A DNA stretch of 64,000 bases from Desulfoferula mesophila. GTDB taxonomy: Bacteria; Desulfobacterota; Desulfarculia; Desulfarculales; Desulfarculaceae. The stretch is taken from assembly GCF_037076455.1 (NCBI RefSeq), contig NZ_AP028679.1, forward strand, positions 883,501 through 947,500, read 5' to 3'. The position numbers and the translations under genes were made by a program. Below, piece by piece: positions 50,206-59,462 of the stretch (position 1 is the stretch's first letter; each line of letters opens with the position of its first letter). Under the pieces are notes generated by a model that saw only the letters and a list, made by a program, of their open reading frames with translations, ran no database searches and was not told where the DNA came from.

Positions 50206-50236
50206 GGCTTCGGGTCTGGGGTAATTTCCCGAAGCC
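50206..50236 (+). other. Stem-loop between ligase and substrate-binding-protein genes
   Basis: GGCTTCGGG (50206-50214) pairs with CCCGAAGCC (50228-50236) across 13 bases. No T run follows (AAAAAA instead), so it is probably not a terminator but an mRNA processing or stability hairpin that sets the level of the abundant binding protein. Confidence 0.5.
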
Positions 50237-50306
50237 AAAAAATCGGCAAGGCGCATGGTTTATGAAAAAATCGCGCCCAAAAACCTGAGAGGGAGGGAAT
50301 TAGGTT

Positions 50307-51542
50307 ATGAGAATTTTTAGACACGCACTGCTGACGGCGGCCCTGGTGGCGCTCTTGGTGGCGCCGATGGGCACGGCCCTGGCGGCCGACGAGATCAAGC
50401 TGGGTACCATCTTCTCGCGCACCGGCCCCCTGGCCAACCTGGGCCTGGATTCCTGGCGCGGCGCCGAGCTGGCCCGCATCGTCCAGAACCAAAAGGGCGG
50501 CCTGCTGGGCAAGAAAATTGTCTTCGTCAACGGCGACGCCCCCAACCCCAAGGCGGCGGTGAGCGAGACCGAGCGCCTTTGCACCGTGGAAAAGGTGCCG
50601 GTGATTCTGGGCTCCTTCTCCAGCTCCATCAGCCTGGCGGCCAGCGCCAAGGCCAACCAGCACAAGGTCATCTACTGGGAACTGGGCGCGGTGGGCGACA
50701 AGATCACCGAGCGCGGCCTCAAGTACGTGTTCCGCACCTGCCCCACCGGCTCGGACCTGGGCCGCGATCAGCTGCGCTTCGCCTTGGGAGAGCTGGCCAA
50801 AAAGATCGGCAAGAAGCCTTCCGAGATGAAGGTGGCCAGCATCTATGAGGACTCCGCCTACGGCACCGCCTGCGCGGCGGGCATCCGCGACCTGGCCAAG
50901 GAAAAGGGCATCAAGCTGGCGGTTGACGAGGCCTATAACTACAAGGCCACTGACCTCTCCTCACTGGTGATGCGGGTCAAGGCTGCCAACCCCGACGTCA
51001 TTCTGGAGTCCTCCTATGAGAACGACGCCATCATGTTTTTCCGCCAGGCCCAGGAGGCGGGGCTCAAGGTCCGCCAGTTCGTGGGCTCCGGCGGCGGCAT
51101 GAACCTGCCCGGCTACCAGAAGGCCCTGGGCACGGCCACTAGCGGCTACGTGTGCAACGTGGGCTACCCCGGCTACAACCTGAATCCCGCCTACGCCAAG
51201 GGCATCAAGGAACTGGAAGCCCTGTACACCAAGACCTTCGGCGAAAAGCCCAACAGCGTGTTCTCGGTGATCAACTACATGGGCACCATGGCCTTGTGGG
51301 ACGTCATCAACCGGGCCGGCTCCCTGGACCCCGAGGCCCTGGTCAAGGCCGCCCAGGCCACCAACATCCCCGCGGATAAGACCATCCTGCGCTTTGGCAT
51401 CAAGTTCGCGGGCCCCGGCAGCAAGAACATGGGACAGAACGTCTTGGCTCGCTACTTCATCTCCCAATGGCAGGACGGCAAGCTGTGGATCGTCAGCCCT
51501 GCCGCCGCGGCCACCCCGGGTCGTTCGCTGCAGGTGAAGTAA
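50307..51542 (+). CDS. ABC transporter substrate-binding protein, branched-chain amino-acid type
   Basis: 411 aa exported protein: signal peptide ending near TALAADEIKLG, then the type I periplasmic-binding fold (IKLGTIFSRTGPLANLGLDS). In this family the ligand may be an amino acid, a short organic acid or an aromatic acid. Its catabolic surroundings point to the pathway substrate. It is followed by a stem-loop at 51567-51593 and the permease genes. Confidence 0.9.
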   Translation: MRIFRHALLTAALVALLVAPMGTALAADEIKLGTIFSRTGPLANLGLDSWRGAELARIVQNQKGGLLGKKIVFVNGDAPNPKAAVSETERLCTVEKVPVILGSFSSSISLAASAKANQHKVIYWELGAVGDKITERGLKYVFRTCPTGSDLGRDQLRFALGELAKKIGKKPSEMKVASIYEDSAYGTACAAGIRDLAKEKGIKLAVDEAYNYKATDLSSLVMRVKAANPDVILESSYENDAIMFFRQAQEAGLKVRQFVGSGGGMNLPGYQKALGTATSGYVCNVGYPGYNLNPAYAKGIKELEALYTKTFGEKPNSVFSVINYMGTMALWDVINRAGSLDPEALVKAAQATNIPADKTILRFGIKFAGPGSKNMGQNVLARYFISQWQDGKLWIVSPAAAATPGRSLQVK

Positions 51543-51566
51543 TTCCCGTATTGGATGCCTGATCGT

Positions 51567-51593
51567 CGGGCGGGCTCATGGCGGGCCCGCCCG
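51567..51593 (+). other. Stem-loop between binding protein and permease genes
   Basis: 9-bp GC stem (51567-51575 with 51585-51593), no T tail. Typical of transcripts where the binding protein gene must be expressed more than the membrane genes. Confidence 0.5.
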
Positions 51594-51638
51594 GCAACTC
51601 AAAATGCACCTGGGAGTGCGGGCCGGCGGGGTGCTTAA

Positions 51639-52520
51639 ATGGTTTTTTTGCAAGTGTTGATAAACGGGTTGTTCCTGGGCGGGGTGTACGCCCTCATCAG
51701 CCTGGGGCTCACCTTGATATTCGGGGTCATCCGGGTGATCAACTTCGCCCACGGCGAAATCCTGATGATTTCCATGTACGCTTCATTTTTCTGTTTCTCC
51801 ATACTGGGGCTTAATCCCTACCTGAGCCTGATTATTGTCGTCCCGGGAATGTTCCTGGTGGGTATGTTCATCGACCAGGTGATAATCCGCCCCATCCGTA
51901 ACGCGCCCTCCTACATGCAAATTTTCGCCACGGTGGGCCTGTCGGTGGTCTTGATCAACCTGGCCCTGGTCTTTTTCAGCGGCGACTACCGCAGCATCAA
52001 CCTGACCTTTGCCAAGCAGGTGGTGCACATGGGCGACATCGGCATCTCACTGTCGCGCTTCATCGTCTTCGCCGCGGCCATCGTGGTGGCCTGGCTGGTC
52101 TGGCTGTTTTTGGGCAAGACCGACATGGGCAAGCAGATCAGGGCCATTGCCCAGGACCGCGACGCGGCCAGGCTGATGGGCATTAACCCCAACAAGATTT
52201 ACATGATCACCTTTGGCCTGGGCAGCGCCATGGTGGGCCTGGCCGGAGGGCTGATCATGCCGCTCTATTACGTGTTCCCCTCCGTGGGCGCCTATTTCGT
52301 GCTTACCGCCTTCGTGGTGGTGGTGCTGGGCGGCCTGGGCAACATGGTGGGGGCGCTTTTGGGCGGTCTGATCATCGGGGTCATCGACTCCCTTAGTGGC
52401 TTCTATTTGGACCCGGCCCTAAAAGAGATGGTGTACTTCGTGGTGTTCCTCTTGGTGTTGCTGTTCAAGCCCTCCGGGCTGATGGGCATGATCGGCGCGG
52501 AAGAGATGGGGCTGAAGTGA
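51639..52520 (+). CDS. ABC permease LivH-like
   Basis: 293 aa, about eight membrane segments. Family motifs: LGLTLIFGVIRVINFAHGEI at the start, and AFVVVVLGGLGNMVGALLGG near residue 230 (the EAA-type coupling region). Forms the channel with the LivM half of the next gene. Confidence 0.9.
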   Translation: MVFLQVLINGLFLGGVYALISLGLTLIFGVIRVINFAHGEILMISMYASFFCFSILGLNPYLSLIIVVPGMFLVGMFIDQVIIRPIRNAPSYMQIFATVGLSVVLINLALVFFSGDYRSINLTFAKQVVHMGDIGISLSRFIVFAAAIVVAWLVWLFLGKTDMGKQIRAIAQDRDAARLMGINPNKIYMITFGLGSAMVGLAGGLIMPLYYVFPSVGAYFVLTAFVVVVLGGLGNMVGALLGGLIIGVIDSLSGFYLDPALKEMVYFVVFLLVLLFKPSGLMGMIGAEEMGLK

Positions 52521-54322
52521 TGCTGGGTTTCTACTTCAAGAATATCGGCGCGCCGGGCATCTACCTCCCCAGCCTGATCCTGCTGTTCCTGTTGGCGGTG
52601 GCGGCCCTGGTGCCCAACGAGTTCTACCTGAACCTGTTTTTCATGATCTTTATGTTCGCGGGCCTATCCGGGGCCTGGAACATCATCGGCGGCTACGCGG
52701 GCCAAATATCTCTGGGCCACGCCGCCTTCTACGGCTCGGGGGCCTACACTTCGGCGGTGCTGTTCGCCAAGCTGGGCCTGCCCCCGATCCTCGGCATTTT
52801 CGCCTCCATGGGCGGGGCGGTGATCCTGGCCCTGGTCATCGGCTATCCCTGCCTGCGCCTCAAGGGTCCCTTCTTCACCCTGGCCACCCTGGCCGTGGCC
52901 GAGGTATTGCAGCTTTTGGCGGTCTACTTGCGGGGCCTCACCGAAGGTTCCGAGGGGCTGTCCATCCCCTATGAGCCGGCCTGGTACAACCTCATCTTCG
53001 AATCCAAGAACGCCTACGCCGTGTTGGCCTTTGCCTATATGGTGTTGGTGCTTGTGATAACCCTGGTCTTGGAGCGTTCCAAGCTGGGTTATCAGCTAAC
53101 CGCCCTGCGCGACGAGGACCAGGCCGCCGAATCCCTGGGGGTGAACACCTCCCGGGCCAAGATTGCGGCCTTCGTGCTCAGCGGGGTGCTCACCGCCCTG
53201 GGCGCGGTGATCGTCAGCCAGTACGTGCTGTTTTTGGAGCCCCACTCCGATTTCTCGGTGAACGTTTCGGTGGAGCTGGCCCTGATGTCCATGGTGGGCG
53301 GGCTGGGCACCGCGGTGGGGCCCCTCATCGGCGCGGCCATTCTCATCCCCCTGGGCGAGTTCCTGCGCGCCTGGATCGGCGGCGGTATCCAGGGCCTGCA
53401 CTACGTAATCTACGGCTGCATCCTCATCCTGGTGGTGATGTTCATGCCCCACGGCATCAAGGCCCTACTGGACAAGCACTACCAGGCCTTGGTAGCCCGG
53501 CTTCCCCGCTTCGGAGCGGCGGCGCGGCCCCAGCCGGCACAGCCGGCGCGGCTCCATTTCGCCTCGGAGGATGCCCCGTCCCGGGGGCGGGAGAAGCTGC
53601 TGATCGCCGCCCACGGGGTTACCAAGGACTTCGGGGGACTGCGGGTGCTAAACGAGATCAACTTCGAGGTGCGTCCCGGCGAGATTCTGGGGATCATCGG
53701 CCCCAACGGGGCGGGCAAGACCACCTTGTTCAACGTCATCTCCGGGATCTACCGGCCTACCAAAGGGCGGGTGGAGTTCGACGGCCAAGACATAACCCAA
53801 ATATGTCGCATCCATCAGGTGTGTCATCTGGGCATGGGCCGCACCTATCAGATAGTAAAGCCCTTTGGCAACATGAGCGTGCTGGACAACGTGATGGTGG
53901 GGGCCTTCTGCAACCAGGGTGCGACGGCCGAGGCCACGGAGATCGCCCTGGAAGTACTGGACCTGGTGGGCCTGTTCGACAAAAAGGACTTGGAGGCCAA
54001 GTCCCTCACCTTGGCCAACATGAAGCGCCTGGAGATGGCCCGGGCCCTGGCCACCAAACCCAAGCTGCTACTTTTGGACGAGGTGATGGCCGGGCTTAAC
54101 CCCCACGAGATCGACGATGCCATCGCCCTCATCCGCAAGATACGCGACTACGGCATTACCGTGATCGTGGTGGAGCACGTGATGCGGGCCATCATGTCCC
54201 TGTCCGAGCGCATCATGGTGATCGCCCAGGGGGAAAAGGTGACCGAAGGCGAACCGCGCGAAGTTATCGCGGATCAAAGAGTGATCAAAGCATACCTGGG
54301 GGACGGTTTTGAGCTTGCTTGA
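52520..54322 (+). CDS. Fused ABC permease-ATPase (LivM-LivG)
   Basis: 600 aa from ATG 52520 (601 if GTG 52517 is used). Residues about 1-320 are a LivM-type permease (GLSGAWNIIGGYAGQISLGH; LMSMVGGLGTAVGPLIGA). A Pro/Ala linker near 340 leads to a LivG ATPase: Walker A GPNGAGKTTLFN, signature region LTLANMKRLEMARAL, Walker B LLLLDEVMAGLNP, then VEHVM. Such LivM-LivG fusions are known. Stop and start overlap with livH as TGATG. Confidence 0.92.
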   Translation: MLGFYFKNIGAPGIYLPSLILLFLLAVAALVPNEFYLNLFFMIFMFAGLSGAWNIIGGYAGQISLGHAAFYGSGAYTSAVLFAKLGLPPILGIFASMGGAVILALVIGYPCLRLKGPFFTLATLAVAEVLQLLAVYLRGLTEGSEGLSIPYEPAWYNLIFESKNAYAVLAFAYMVLVLVITLVLERSKLGYQLTALRDEDQAAESLGVNTSRAKIAAFVLSGVLTALGAVIVSQYVLFLEPHSDFSVNVSVELALMSMVGGLGTAVGPLIGAAILIPLGEFLRAWIGGGIQGLHYVIYGCILILVVMFMPHGIKALLDKHYQALVARLPRFGAAARPQPAQPARLHFASEDAPSRGREKLLIAAHGVTKDFGGLRVLNEINFEVRPGEILGIIGPNGAGKTTLFNVISGIYRPTKGRVEFDGQDITQICRIHQVCHLGMGRTYQIVKPFGNMSVLDNVMVGAFCNQGATAEATEIALEVLDLVGLFDKKDLEAKSLTLANMKRLEMARALATKPKLLLLDEVMAGLNPHEIDDAIALIRKIRDYGITVIVVEHVMRAIMSLSERIMVIAQGEKVTEGEPREVIADQRVIKAYLGDGFELA

Positions 54323-55019
54323 GATAAACGATGTCTCCGTGAAGTATGGCGACCTGGTGGCCCTGCGGGACGTTGAGCTGTCCATAAAGGAAGGCGGCAT
54401 CATCTCTTTGGTGGGGTCCAACGGCTCGGGCAAGACTACGCTCATCAACACCCTGTCGGGGTTGGTGGGCTGCGCGGCGGGCTCCATCATGTTCAAGGGG
54501 CGGCCCATCCAAGAGGTGCCCGCTCACCAGCGGGTGGAGATGGGCCTGGTGCAGATACCCGAGAACCGCCGCCTGTTTCCCTACATGACCGTATTGGAAA
54601 ACTTGGAGATGGGCTCCATGACCCGCCGTTCGCGGGACAAGCGCCAGGAGAACATCAAGAAGGTGATGCACCTTTTCCCCATTCTCTCCAAGCGGTCAAA
54701 GCAGATAGCAAACACCCTGAGCGGCGGCGAGCAGCGCATGCTGGCCATCGGGCGGGGGCTCATGTCCGACCCGGAGTTGCTGATGCTCGATGAGCCTTCC
54801 ATCGGCCTGGCCCCTATCGTGGTGCAGGAGATATTCAAGGCCATCGCCCTGATAAACGAGCTGGGCACCACCATCCTGTTGGTGGAGCAGGACGTAAACG
54901 CCTCGCTCAGGATTTCCTCCCACGGTTACGTCCTGGAAAACGGCCTGATCACCCTGTCGGGGCGGGCCCAGGATCTTTTGAACAGCGATCGGGTACGCGA
55001 AGCCTACATGGGCCTGTAG
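54309..55019 (+). CDS. ABC ATPase LivF-like
   Basis: 236 aa. Walker A GSNGSGKTTLINTL, signature LSGGEQRMLAIGRGLM, Walker B LLMLDEPSIGLAP, and VEQDVNASLRIS. TTG start inside the end of the fused gene (14-base overlap). Completes a binding protein, two permeases and two ATPases. Confidence 0.92.
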   Translation: MSLLEINDVSVKYGDLVALRDVELSIKEGGIISLVGSNGSGKTTLINTLSGLVGCAAGSIMFKGRPIQEVPAHQRVEMGLVQIPENRRLFPYMTVLENLEMGSMTRRSRDKRQENIKKVMHLFPILSKRSKQIANTLSGGEQRMLAIGRGLMSDPELLMLDEPSIGLAPIVVQEIFKAIALINELGTTILLVEQDVNASLRISSHGYVLENGLITLSGRAQDLLNSDRVREAYMGL

Positions 55020-55045
55020 AGTGGGCCCCGCCAAAGGAGCGCGAA

Positions 55046-55990
55046 GTGGTCATAGATTTTCACCATCATTTGTTCAACCGCGACTGGCTGCCCCAGAAGT
55101 TCTGGAGCGATCTGGTGCAGCGCGCGGTTAACGTGCGGCGCTTGAACGGTCAGGAGGCCGACCCCGACGCAATAGCCCGCGGCATGTCCGAGATGTTCGA
55201 AGACCAGAACGGCGACCGCCTGGCCGCGGACATGGACGAGGCGGGTATCGCCTACACCCTGATCATGCCCCTGGACCTGGGCCTGGAGCTGGGAGAGTGC
55301 CCGGTGAGCATGGAGGAGAAGACCCGGCTGATCGTGGAGGTGACCGGCCGCCACCCCGGCAAGATCGGCTCCTTTTTCGGGATCGATCCCCGGCGCGCGG
55401 GCGGGGTGGAGCTTTTCGACCGGGCGGTGCGCCAATGGGGCATGAAGGGCCTCAAGCTGGACCCGGCGGCGGGCTTTTATCCCAACGAGCGTCTGGTCTA
55501 TCCCTACTATGAAAAGGCCTGTGAGCTGGGGGTGCCGGTGCTGTTGCACACCGGAGTGGCCATCCCGCCCTTCCGCAACAAGTACACCGATCCCATCTAC
55601 CTGGACGACGTGACCCTGGACTTCCCGGAGCTGACCGTGGTGGCGGCCCACGCCTCCTTTGGCTGGTGGCAGCAGCTTGCCTTTTTGATCAGCAAGAAGA
55701 CCAACCTGGTTACCGATATCTCCGGCTGGCAGCCGCTGGCCACGCGGGACTACGGCCTGTTCTGCCGCTACCTGCGGGAGATGATCTCCATCGCCGGGGC
55801 GCCCAACATCCTGTTCGCCAGCGATGGACCGGCCTTCAACCTCTACGACATGCGCAACCAGTGGTGGGCCGGGTTGTTCCGGGACCTGCCGGACAAGGCC
55901 CCCGCGGGCCTCACCTTCACCCGCGAGGAGGTGGACCTGATTCTCTATCAGAACGCCCAGCGCATCCTGGGGCCGGTGGGAGAGGGCTAG
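55046..55990 (+). CDS. Amidohydrolase-2 family metal enzyme
   Basis: 314 aa TIM barrel. IDFHHHLFN holds the HxH metal ligands; VPVLLHTGVAIPP, VVAAHASFGWWQ and LFASDGPAFN carry further His and Asp ligands in the expected order. Family members include non-oxidative decarboxylases (ACMSD, resorcylate decarboxylase) and hydrolases. In this cluster a decarboxylase or hydrolase on a pathway acid is plausible. GTG start 7 bases after AAGGAG. Confidence 0.8.
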   Translation: MVIDFHHHLFNRDWLPQKFWSDLVQRAVNVRRLNGQEADPDAIARGMSEMFEDQNGDRLAADMDEAGIAYTLIMPLDLGLELGECPVSMEEKTRLIVEVTGRHPGKIGSFFGIDPRRAGGVELFDRAVRQWGMKGLKLDPAAGFYPNERLVYPYYEKACELGVPVLLHTGVAIPPFRNKYTDPIYLDDVTLDFPELTVVAAHASFGWWQQLAFLISKKTNLVTDISGWQPLATRDYGLFCRYLREMISIAGAPNILFASDGPAFNLYDMRNQWWAGLFRDLPDKAPAGLTFTREEVDLILYQNAQRILGPVGEG

Positions 55991-56055
55991 GAAACGGCGT
56001 CCGGCCCAAGGGGGCCTTTCGCGGCGAGTCAATCACAGCATCGAGGAATTGAGAC

Positions 56056-57210
56056 ATGAGCAAAGTAGCCATCATCGGAGTCGGCCAGTCGTCGTTCGTG
56101 CGCGGCTATCCCGGCTCCATCCGCGAGCTGGCCTTCGAGGCCTATACCGAGGCCATGAACGACGCGGAGCTGAGCAACGAGCAGATCGGGGCCACGATAG
56201 TGTGCTCGGCCCCGGAGTATGACAAGCAGCGCTCCCCGGCCGGGGTCATCGCCGAGTATTGCGGGCTCAACCCCCAGCCCACCTTTTACACCGAGTCCTT
56301 GTGCTGCTCCTCCACCACCGGCCTGCGCCTGGCCCACGCCATGGTCTCCGGGGGCATGCACGAGAGCGTGATGGTGCTGGGCTTCCAGAAGATGAGCGAG
56401 ATAACCAGCGCCGAGAGCCAGGAGCGCATGGGCCGGGGCGCCGACATCCAGTGGGAGAGCCCCTTCGGTACCATGATGCCCGCCTACTACGCTATGTTCG
56501 CCCAGGGCTATCTGAGCCAGTATGGGGCCTCGGAAGAAGACCTGGCCCTGATCCGGGTGAAGGCGGCCACCTACGGCCAGCTCAACGAGCGCGCGGTGTA
56601 CCGCAAACCGGTGGAGCTGGCCCAGTGCCTGAGCGCCGACCCGGTGGCCTCGCCGCTCAAGGTGTTCGACTGCTGCGCCAACGCCGACGGCAGCTCCTGC
56701 ATCATCGTGGCCGGAGAGGACAAGGTGAAGCAGTGGGGCATCAAGCAGCCGGTGTGGATAAAGGGCATCGGCTCGGCCTCGGCCCCGGTGAACCTGGCCC
56801 TGCGCGAAAGCTTCAGCAGCTTCGCGGCGGCCACCGAGGCGGGCCGCCAGGCCTACGCCATGGCCGGCATCGGCCCGCGGGACATCGACGTGGCCGAGGT
56901 GCACGACTGCTTCACCATCGCCGAGATGCTGGCCTACGAGGACCTGGGCTTCGCGCCCCGGGGCGGCGGGCCGGAGCTGATCCGTGCCAAACAGACCTAC
57001 AAGGACGGCTCCATCCCGGTGAACGTGGACGGCGGCCTACTTAGCAAGGGACATCCCATCGGGGCCACCGGAGGCAGCCAGATCCGCACCATCGTCTTGC
57101 AGCTAAGGGGCAAGGCGGGCGACATCCAGGTGAAGAACCCCGAGTTCGGCCTGGTGCACAACATGGGCGGCGTGGGCATTTACGGCAACGTGGTAATCCT
57201 GGGGAGTTAG
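56056..57210 (+). CDS. Thiolase-family protein (SCP2-type)
   Basis: 384 aa. Nucleophile Cys in ESLCCSSTTGLRLA (near residue 90), EVHDCFTIAEML (near residue 280), GGLLSKGHPIGATGG and a late HNMGGVG. These short thiolases work with a Zn-ribbon/OB protein; BbsB with BbsA (benzoylsuccinyl-CoA thiolase) and archaeal HMG-CoA-linked thiolase are examples. The partner is the next gene, 3 bases away. Confidence 0.88.
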   Translation: MSKVAIIGVGQSSFVRGYPGSIRELAFEAYTEAMNDAELSNEQIGATIVCSAPEYDKQRSPAGVIAEYCGLNPQPTFYTESLCCSSTTGLRLAHAMVSGGMHESVMVLGFQKMSEITSAESQERMGRGADIQWESPFGTMMPAYYAMFAQGYLSQYGASEEDLALIRVKAATYGQLNERAVYRKPVELAQCLSADPVASPLKVFDCCANADGSSCIIVAGEDKVKQWGIKQPVWIKGIGSASAPVNLALRESFSSFAAATEAGRQAYAMAGIGPRDIDVAEVHDCFTIAEMLAYEDLGFAPRGGGPELIRAKQTYKDGSIPVNVDGGLLSKGHPIGATGGSQIRTIVLQLRGKAGDIQVKNPEFGLVHNMGGVGIYGNVVILGS

Positions 57211-57213
57211 AAA

Positions 57214-57654
57214 ATGTCCGGCCACAAAAAACCCGAGGCGGACCGCCGCTTCGCAAGGTTCGGCACGGTGAGCTTCACCGCCACCAGCAAGGTCAACGAC
57301 TTCATCGATTACCTGGAAGACGGCCAGGTCTGCGGCACCAAATGCCGCACCTGCGGGGCGGTGTTCTTTCCGCCCAGGGCCCAGTGCTTTAAGTGCCGCG
57401 ACCAGGCGGCGATCGAGTGGTTCCAGGTATCGGGCAGCGGCAAGCTGGCCACTTTCAGCGAACTCAAATACGCCCCCACCGGCTTTGGCGGCGACCTGCC
57501 TTATGCCATCGCGGTGCTGGACATGGGCGAATACAAGCTCTTCGGCCGCATAGGCTACGTGCCCCTGGACGAGGTGCGGGTGGGCATGGAGCTGGTGCCT
57601 CAAGCCCACCAATTGCCGGACGGCCAGATCATTTACGTGTTCAATCGGCCCTAA
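57214..57654 (+). CDS. Zn-ribbon/OB-fold (DUF35) thiolase partner
   Basis: 146 aa. Zinc ribbon CRTCGAVFFPPRAQCFKCRD near residue 45, then an OB-fold domain. In thiolase complexes this protein helps bind CoA and shuttles the substrate. It follows the thiolase by 3 bases. The first about 40 residues (KVNDFIDYLEDGQ) are usual for the family. Confidence 0.9.
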   Translation: MSGHKKPEADRRFARFGTVSFTATSKVNDFIDYLEDGQVCGTKCRTCGAVFFPPRAQCFKCRDQAAIEWFQVSGSGKLATFSELKYAPTGFGGDLPYAIAVLDMGEYKLFGRIGYVPLDEVRVGMELVPQAHQLPDGQIIYVFNRP

Positions 57655-57692
57655 CGCGTCCTGGAGTGGGCCGGAGAACAGCAGGTGGAGTT

Positions 57693-59429
57693 ATGAGCGC
57701 GCCTCAGCAAAAAAGCGGTAGACCCCTTAACTTCAACGGAACCGTAGCCGATGCCCTGGCCCGGGGCCTTTTGCGCCACGGGGTGAAGCTGGTGTTCGGC
57801 CAAAGCCTGCCCAGCGCCCTGCACCTGGCGGCCAAGAGCCACGGCATACGCCAGGCCTGGTATCGCACCGAAAACGCCGGGGGGGCCATGGCCGACGCCT
57901 TTGCCCGCCTGTCCCACCGGGTGGGGGTGGTCACCGCCCAAAACGGTCCGGCCGCCACGCTCCTGGTGCCCCCCCTGGCCGAGGCCCTCAAGGCCTCGGT
58001 GCCGGTGGTGGCCCTGGTGCAGGAGGTGGCCCTCACCCAGACCGACAAGAACGCCTTTCAGGAGTTCGACCACCTGGCCCTGTTCGGGGCCTGCACCAAG
58101 TGGGTGCGCCGCCTGGACCAGCCCGGCCGGGTGGACGATTACCTTGACATGGCCTTTCGGGCGGCGGTGAGCGGCCGGCCGGGGCCCGTGGCCCTGCTGT
58201 TGCCCGCCGACCTGCTTCTGGCTCCCTGCCGGCCCGGCGAGGTCGCCCGCTGCCAGAGCCTGGGCTGCTACCCCTTGGAGCGCACCATGCCCGACTACCT
58301 GCACCTGGAGCAGGCGGCGGACCTGTTGGCCCAGGCCGAGTGCCCCCTGATCATCGCCGGGGGAGGGGTGCATCTTTCCGGGGCCTGCGAGGAGCTGGCC
58401 ATGCTGCAGGAGGCGGCCGCCTTGCCCGTGGCCACAACGGTGATGGGCAAGGGCGCGGTGGACGAGAACCATCCCCTGAGCCTGGGGGTGGTGGGCTATT
58501 TCATGGGCACCGGCGGGACCACCAAGTTCCAGCGGGAGCTGGTGGAGGGGGCGGACTTGGTGCTCTTGGTGGGCAACCGCACCAACCAAAACGGCACCGA
58601 CTCCTGGTCGCTCTACCCACCCAAAGCACGCTATATCCAAATCGACGCGGACCCCATGGAGATAGGGCGCAACTACGAGGCCCTGCCCCTGTTGGGCGAC
58701 GCCAAGCTGACCCTCAGCGAGCTGATGGCCGTAATCGAAGGCCGCGACCTGACCAAGCGCTTGACGGCCAGGGGCGCCCTGGAGGAGCGCATCGCCCAGG
58801 GCAAGGCCCGTCACCGCCAAGAGGCCAAGGGCCTGCTCACCTCCCGGCGCAAGCCGGTGCGGCCCGAACGGGTCATGCACGAGCTGAACCGACGCCTGAC
58901 CCCGGAGACGGTGGTGGTGGCCGATGCCAGCTACTCCTCCATCTGGGTGGCCAACTACCTCACCTGCCTGGCCCCGGGCATGCGTTTCATCACCCCGCGC
59001 GGCCTGGCCGGGCTGGGCTGGGGCCTGCCCATGGCCATGGGGGCCAAGCTGGCCCAACCCTCGTCCCCGGTGGTGTGCCTGGCCGGCGACGGCGGCTTCG
59101 CCCATTGCTGGGCCGAGTTGGAGGCCGCGGCCCGCATGGGCCTGGACCTGACGGTGCTGGTGCTCAACAACCGCATCTTGGGCTATCAAAAGCACGCCGA
59201 AAATGTTAAGTTCGGCGACCACACGGACGCGGTTTACATGTCCGACGTGAATCACGCGGCGGTGGCCCAGGCCGCCGGATGCCGGGGCATCCGGGTGCGG
59301 GAGCCGGCCGAGTTGCCCCGGGCCCTGGACGAGGCCCTGGGGGAGCCCGGACCGGTGCTGGTGGACATCCTCACCGATCCCAAGGCCTATCCGCCCATCA
59401 CCAGTTTCGAGGGCAAGCTGGCCATGTGA
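57693..59429 (+). CDS. Thiamine-diphosphate-dependent enzyme (acetolactate synthase/2-hydroxyacyl-CoA lyase/decarboxylase group)
   Basis: 578 aa with three domains. N-terminal PYR domain has the activating Glu in YRTENAGGAMADAFAR; middle domain; C-terminal PP domain has GDGGFAHCWAELEAAARMGL and VLNNRILGY for Mg-ThDP. The PYR motif differs from acetolactate synthases, and the family also holds benzoylformate decarboxylase, oxalyl-CoA decarboxylase and 2-hydroxyacyl-CoA lyase. It could cleave or decarboxylate a pathway intermediate. ATG 57693 chosen over the open frame upstream. Confidence 0.82.
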   Translation: MSAPQQKSGRPLNFNGTVADALARGLLRHGVKLVFGQSLPSALHLAAKSHGIRQAWYRTENAGGAMADAFARLSHRVGVVTAQNGPAATLLVPPLAEALKASVPVVALVQEVALTQTDKNAFQEFDHLALFGACTKWVRRLDQPGRVDDYLDMAFRAAVSGRPGPVALLLPADLLLAPCRPGEVARCQSLGCYPLERTMPDYLHLEQAADLLAQAECPLIIAGGGVHLSGACEELAMLQEAAALPVATTVMGKGAVDENHPLSLGVVGYFMGTGGTTKFQRELVEGADLVLLVGNRTNQNGTDSWSLYPPKARYIQIDADPMEIGRNYEALPLLGDAKLTLSELMAVIEGRDLTKRLTARGALEERIAQGKARHRQEAKGLLTSRRKPVRPERVMHELNRRLTPETVVVADASYSSIWVANYLTCLAPGMRFITPRGLAGLGWGLPMAMGAKLAQPSSPVVCLAGDGGFAHCWAELEAAARMGLDLTVLVLNNRILGYQKHAENVKFGDHTDAVYMSDVNHAAVAQAAGCRGIRVREPAELPRALDEALGEPGPVLVDILTDPKAYPPITSFEGKLAM

Positions 59430-59462
59430 GCCGGTGGCGGCCCGGAGGGGAACGGCAAAACA

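Noticed and set aside
50206-50236. Intrinsic terminator after the CoA ligase
   Set aside because: The hairpin is followed by A, not T, so it is kept as a processing or stability stem-loop.
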